Below, piece by piece: positions 62,350 through 64,000 of a DNA stretch of 64,000 bases; position 1 is the stretch's first letter; every line of letters begins with the position of its first letter. The notes under the pieces were generated by a model. That model was not told the DNA's origin. It worked only from the letters and a program-made list of their open reading frames with translations, and searched no databases. Both the position numbers and the translations under genes were made by a program. This stretch comes from CAIUKX01 sp964580965 (GTDB lineage: Bacteria; Bacteroidota; Bacteroidia; Flavobacteriales_D; Crocinitomicaceae), in the NCBI GenBank assembly GCA_964580965.1, contig CAZOLZ010000002.1, positions 1 to 64,000 of the forward strand. Direction: 5' to 3'.

Positions 62350-63032
62350 TGGAAAAGGTAATAATCATAGGCAGTTCAAAGGGAATTGGTAAAGCAACTT
62401 TAGATTCATTAGTAACTAATTATGAAGTCTTTGGTATAACTAGAAATCCAAGTAATTTCTCACATCCAAACTACACAGAGTACAATTTAGACATACTAAC
62501 AGATGAAATTCCACATATAGAAAATATCAATCATCTAATTTACACACCAGGATCAATAAATTTAAAACCATTTAACAGATTAAAAGAAATTGACTTCCTA
62601 AACGATTTCAACATTAATGTTCTTGGAGCAGTTAGATCTATTCAATTCTACTTACCAGAAATTAAAAAATCTAACAATAGCTCCATCACATTATTCAGTA
62701 CTGTTGCAACAAAACTAGGTATGCCTTTCCATGCAAGTATTGCAGCAAGTAAATCAGCATTGGAAGGCATAGTAATCTCTTTAGCCGCTGAATTAGCTTC
62801 CTCAGTAAGGGTTAATGCCATAGCCCCCACAATTACAGATACCCCATTAGCAAGTGGCTTACTAAGAAATGATGAGGCAATCGAAAGAATGAAACAGAGA
62901 CACCCAACAAAGGAAATCATAAACCCGTCTGAAATAGCTAACATTATTAATATGTTAATCTCGCCATTATCCAAAAACATTACTGGCCAAATCCTTAAAA
63001 TTGATGCAGGTATAACAACTTTAAAATTATAA
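62349..63032 (+). CDS. SDR family oxidoreductase with missing catalytic tyrosine
   Basis: Short-chain dehydrogenase/reductase fold, 227 residues. The NAD(P)-binding GSSKGIG is at 8-14 and NVLGAV at about 90-95. The active-site Ser (LFST, about 117) and Lys (135, in IAASK) remain, but the tyrosine four residues before Lys is Ile131. The C-terminal KIDAGITTLKL is typical. In the pterin operon it would be a candidate for a sepiapterin-reductase-like step, but loss of Tyr argues for a non-classical role. I recall related Tyr-less SDRs in photolyase gene neighbourhoods. Translationally coupled to folE by TAATG. Confidence 0.85.
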   Translation: MEKVIIIGSSKGIGKATLDSLVTNYEVFGITRNPSNFSHPNYTEYNLDILTDEIPHIENINHLIYTPGSINLKPFNRLKEIDFLNDFNINVLGAVRSIQFYLPEIKKSNNSSITLFSTVATKLGMPFHASIAASKSALEGIVISLAAELASSVRVNAIAPTITDTPLASGLLRNDEAIERMKQRHPTKEIINPSEIANIINMLISPLSKNITGQILKIDAGITTLKL

Positions 63033-63036
63033 TTTA

Positions 63037-63525
63037 ATGTCAGATTTAAATTTCATCACCAAAGGATCTATTTTCAGAATGGAAACGAAACAAAATATAC
63101 CAATATCTATAGAAGAAGCTTGGGATTTTTTTTCATCACCTTCAAACTTGAAAGTAATAACTCCTGACTACATGGGATTCGAAATATTGTTTGGTGCTGA
63201 ACCTAAATTATTTGCTGGACAAATAATAGAGTATAAAGTAACACCTTTATTTAACATCAAAACAAGTTGGGTTTCCGAAATCTCTCATGTAAGCGATAAA
63301 AATTATTTTGTAGATGAGCAACGTTTTGGACCTTATAAATTATGGCACCACAAACATTTCTTCAAAGCTATAGAGGGAGGTGTAGAAATCACTGATATCA
63401 TAGATTATAAACTTCCTTTTGGATTATTAGGGAGACTTGTGCACCCATACATTGTAAAACCAAAATTAGAAGAGATTTTTAACTTTAGAAGAGAAAAGTT
63501 AACAAAACTTTTTGGATCATTTTAA
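63037..63525 (+). CDS. SRPBCC family (START-like) protein
   Basis: Ligand-binding SRPBCC-fold protein, 162 residues, cytoplasmic. The N-terminal IFRMETKQNIPISIEEAWDFFSSP is the beta-strand/helix start typical of the family, and QRFGPYKLWHHKHFF near 92-106 is a conserved block of a subfamily often labelled cell division inhibitor. A C-terminal helix (RLVHPYIVKPKLEEIFNFRRE) lines the ligand cavity. It lies 4 bases after the SDR gene. Ligand unknown. Its stop overlaps that of the convergent Tat gene in a shared TTAA at 63522-63525. Confidence 0.85.
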   Translation: MSDLNFITKGSIFRMETKQNIPISIEEAWDFFSSPSNLKVITPDYMGFEILFGAEPKLFAGQIIEYKVTPLFNIKTSWVSEISHVSDKNYFVDEQRFGPYKLWHHKHFFKAIEGGVEITDIIDYKLPFGLLGRLVHPYIVKPKLEEIFNFRREKLTKLFGSF

Positions 63526-63920
63526 TTTTTCAAACCTTGATAATCTTCACCACTATTATTTTCTTTAGACGTCTTTTTTAGTTCGTCAGGTAATGGTGTT
63601 ACATTTGGTTCTTTATGAGTTTTTCTTGGAGCATTATAATTAACAATATTCTCCATCTCTACCATTTGTTGATCAAGTGGAATTTGAATCTCATCAGTAA
63701 CTTCCTTTATCGTTTCACGAATATTTAAATCTTTTTTGATATCTAGACCACCTTTCTTGATTTCATTTTGAATATCATTAGAGGCCTGCTTAATTTGGTA
63801 AATAGCTTTTCCAAAAGTTTTTGCAATTGAAGGGATACTTTTGGGGCCAAAAAAAATCAATATAAATACAATAACCAAAAGTATTTCAGAACCAGCGATA
63901 TCATTCAAAAATAAAACCAT
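63522..63920 (-). CDS. TatA/TatB-like Sec-independent translocase component
   Basis: Single-span membrane protein of the twin-arginine translocation system, 132 residues. The TM (EILLVIVFILIFFG near 12-25) is followed by FGPKSIPSIAKTFGKAIYQIK, the TatA hinge and amphipathic helix. The long charged tail (KKGGLDIKKDLN, ETIKEVTDEIQ, and a Pro-rich end) is longer than in most TatA. TatC is not in the window. The start is 9 bases from the stop of a gene that extends beyond the window. Confidence 0.88.
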   Translation of the reverse strand: MVLFLNDIAGSEILLVIVFILIFFGPKSIPSIAKTFGKAIYQIKQASNDIQNEIKKGGLDIKKDLNIRETIKEVTDEIQIPLDQQMVEMENIVNYNAPRKTHKEPNVTPLPDELKKTSKENNSGEDYQGLKN

Positions 63921-63929
63921 AGAACAAAT

Positions 63930-64000
63930 TTACGAAGAATATTTATACCCCGCTTTATGACTTGGATAAATGTTAAATGTACCCATACCTTTAGCTACAA
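63930..64000 (-). CDS. 3' end of an unidentified reverse-strand gene
   Basis: The frame is open to the window edge and ends in TAA (63932-63930). The last 22 residues read VAKGMGTFNIYPSHKAGYKY plus two serines. I do not recognise the family. The 9-base gap to the TatA-like gene suggests they are co-transcribed; the gene body is outside the window. Confidence 0.5.
   Translation of the reverse strand, partial: VAKGMGTFNIYPSHKAGYKYSS

Noticed and set aside
1..64000. Prophage, CRISPR array, restriction or other defence island
   Set aside because: No integrase, transposase, capsid, Cas or methylase/restriction genes; all genes but a few belong to core metabolism or surface proteins.

Overview
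The window is an AT-rich bacterial chromosome segment from the Bacteroidota, most likely order Flavobacteriales. The evidence is the type IX secretion sorting domains (type A and type B), a lipoprotein form of TamA (TamL), many TAnnTTTG promoter elements, almost no Shine-Dalgarno sites, and gene families typical of this group (DUF1573, siroheme synthase fused to a TSUP transporter, short RecQ, S24-type XRE regulator). I cannot name a genus. The window is one scaffold with a single 100-base run of N (53265-53364). I see no prophage, insertion sequence, CRISPR array or defence island; nearly all of it is core chromosome.

Layout. 1-4.9 kb: 3' end of tag, monomeric isocitrate dehydrogenase, a tiny lipoprotein, and L-glutamate gamma-semialdehyde dehydrogenase. 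5-8.5 kb: tamL and a SpoU-type RNA methyltransferase, divergent, with closely packed starts and no ATG. 8.6-14.5 kb: 3-hydroxyacyl-CoA dehydrogenase behind a structured leader, then a forward run of alpha/beta hydrolase, pth, ruvX, def, a lipoprotein, two DUF1573 proteins and murB. 14.6-21.3 kb (reverse): ACMSD-type decarboxylase, TPR protein, OsmC, SelO, uridine phosphorylase, DUF4197 lipoprotein and dnaX. dnaX is split at an A11 tract in the way expected for programmed slippage. 21.5-30.1 kb: dnaN forward, then a reverse sulfate-assimilation operon (siroheme synthase-TSUP fusion, cysH, cysD, cysN, cysE, cysM, ferredoxin-NADP reductase). 30.5-38 kb: DCC thiol protein, Na+/H+ antiporter, MscS, exported superoxide dismutase, ilvE, recQ and an XRE-S24 regulator. 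38-47.8 kb (reverse): a 2020-residue repeat-rich adhesin-like protein with a type B T9SS domain, a small exported protein, hemF and a LysM/periplasmic-binding protein. 47.8-53.2 kb: guaA, an ABC exporter, rpmH and a YifB/ComM ATPase. After the gap: two type A T9SS proteins, a RecD-like helicase, a lipoprotein thioredoxin, four tRNA genes (Ser, Pro, Arg, Asp), a membrane protein and map. 61.3-64 kb: a pterin operon (PTPS-like protein, folE, SDR, SRPBCC), then a TatA-like protein and the 3' end of another reverse gene.

How it works together. The sulfur block takes sulfate to cysteine except for sulfite reductase, which is not in the window; the ferredoxin-NADP reductase at its end suggests a ferredoxin-linked enzyme elsewhere. 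dnaX and dnaN (clamp loader and clamp) lie head to head. The PTPS-folE pair overlaps translationally and carries a C-x5-HGH motif that points to biopterin-type rather than queuosine chemistry. Four tRNAs carry at least three promoters that match the Bacteroidota consensus well and give a good local calibration. The observations most worth following are the dnaX slippage site, the pterin operon with its tyrosine-less SDR, the long hairpin leader before the hydroxyacyl-CoA dehydrogenase, and a nested inverted repeat at 44.7 kb.
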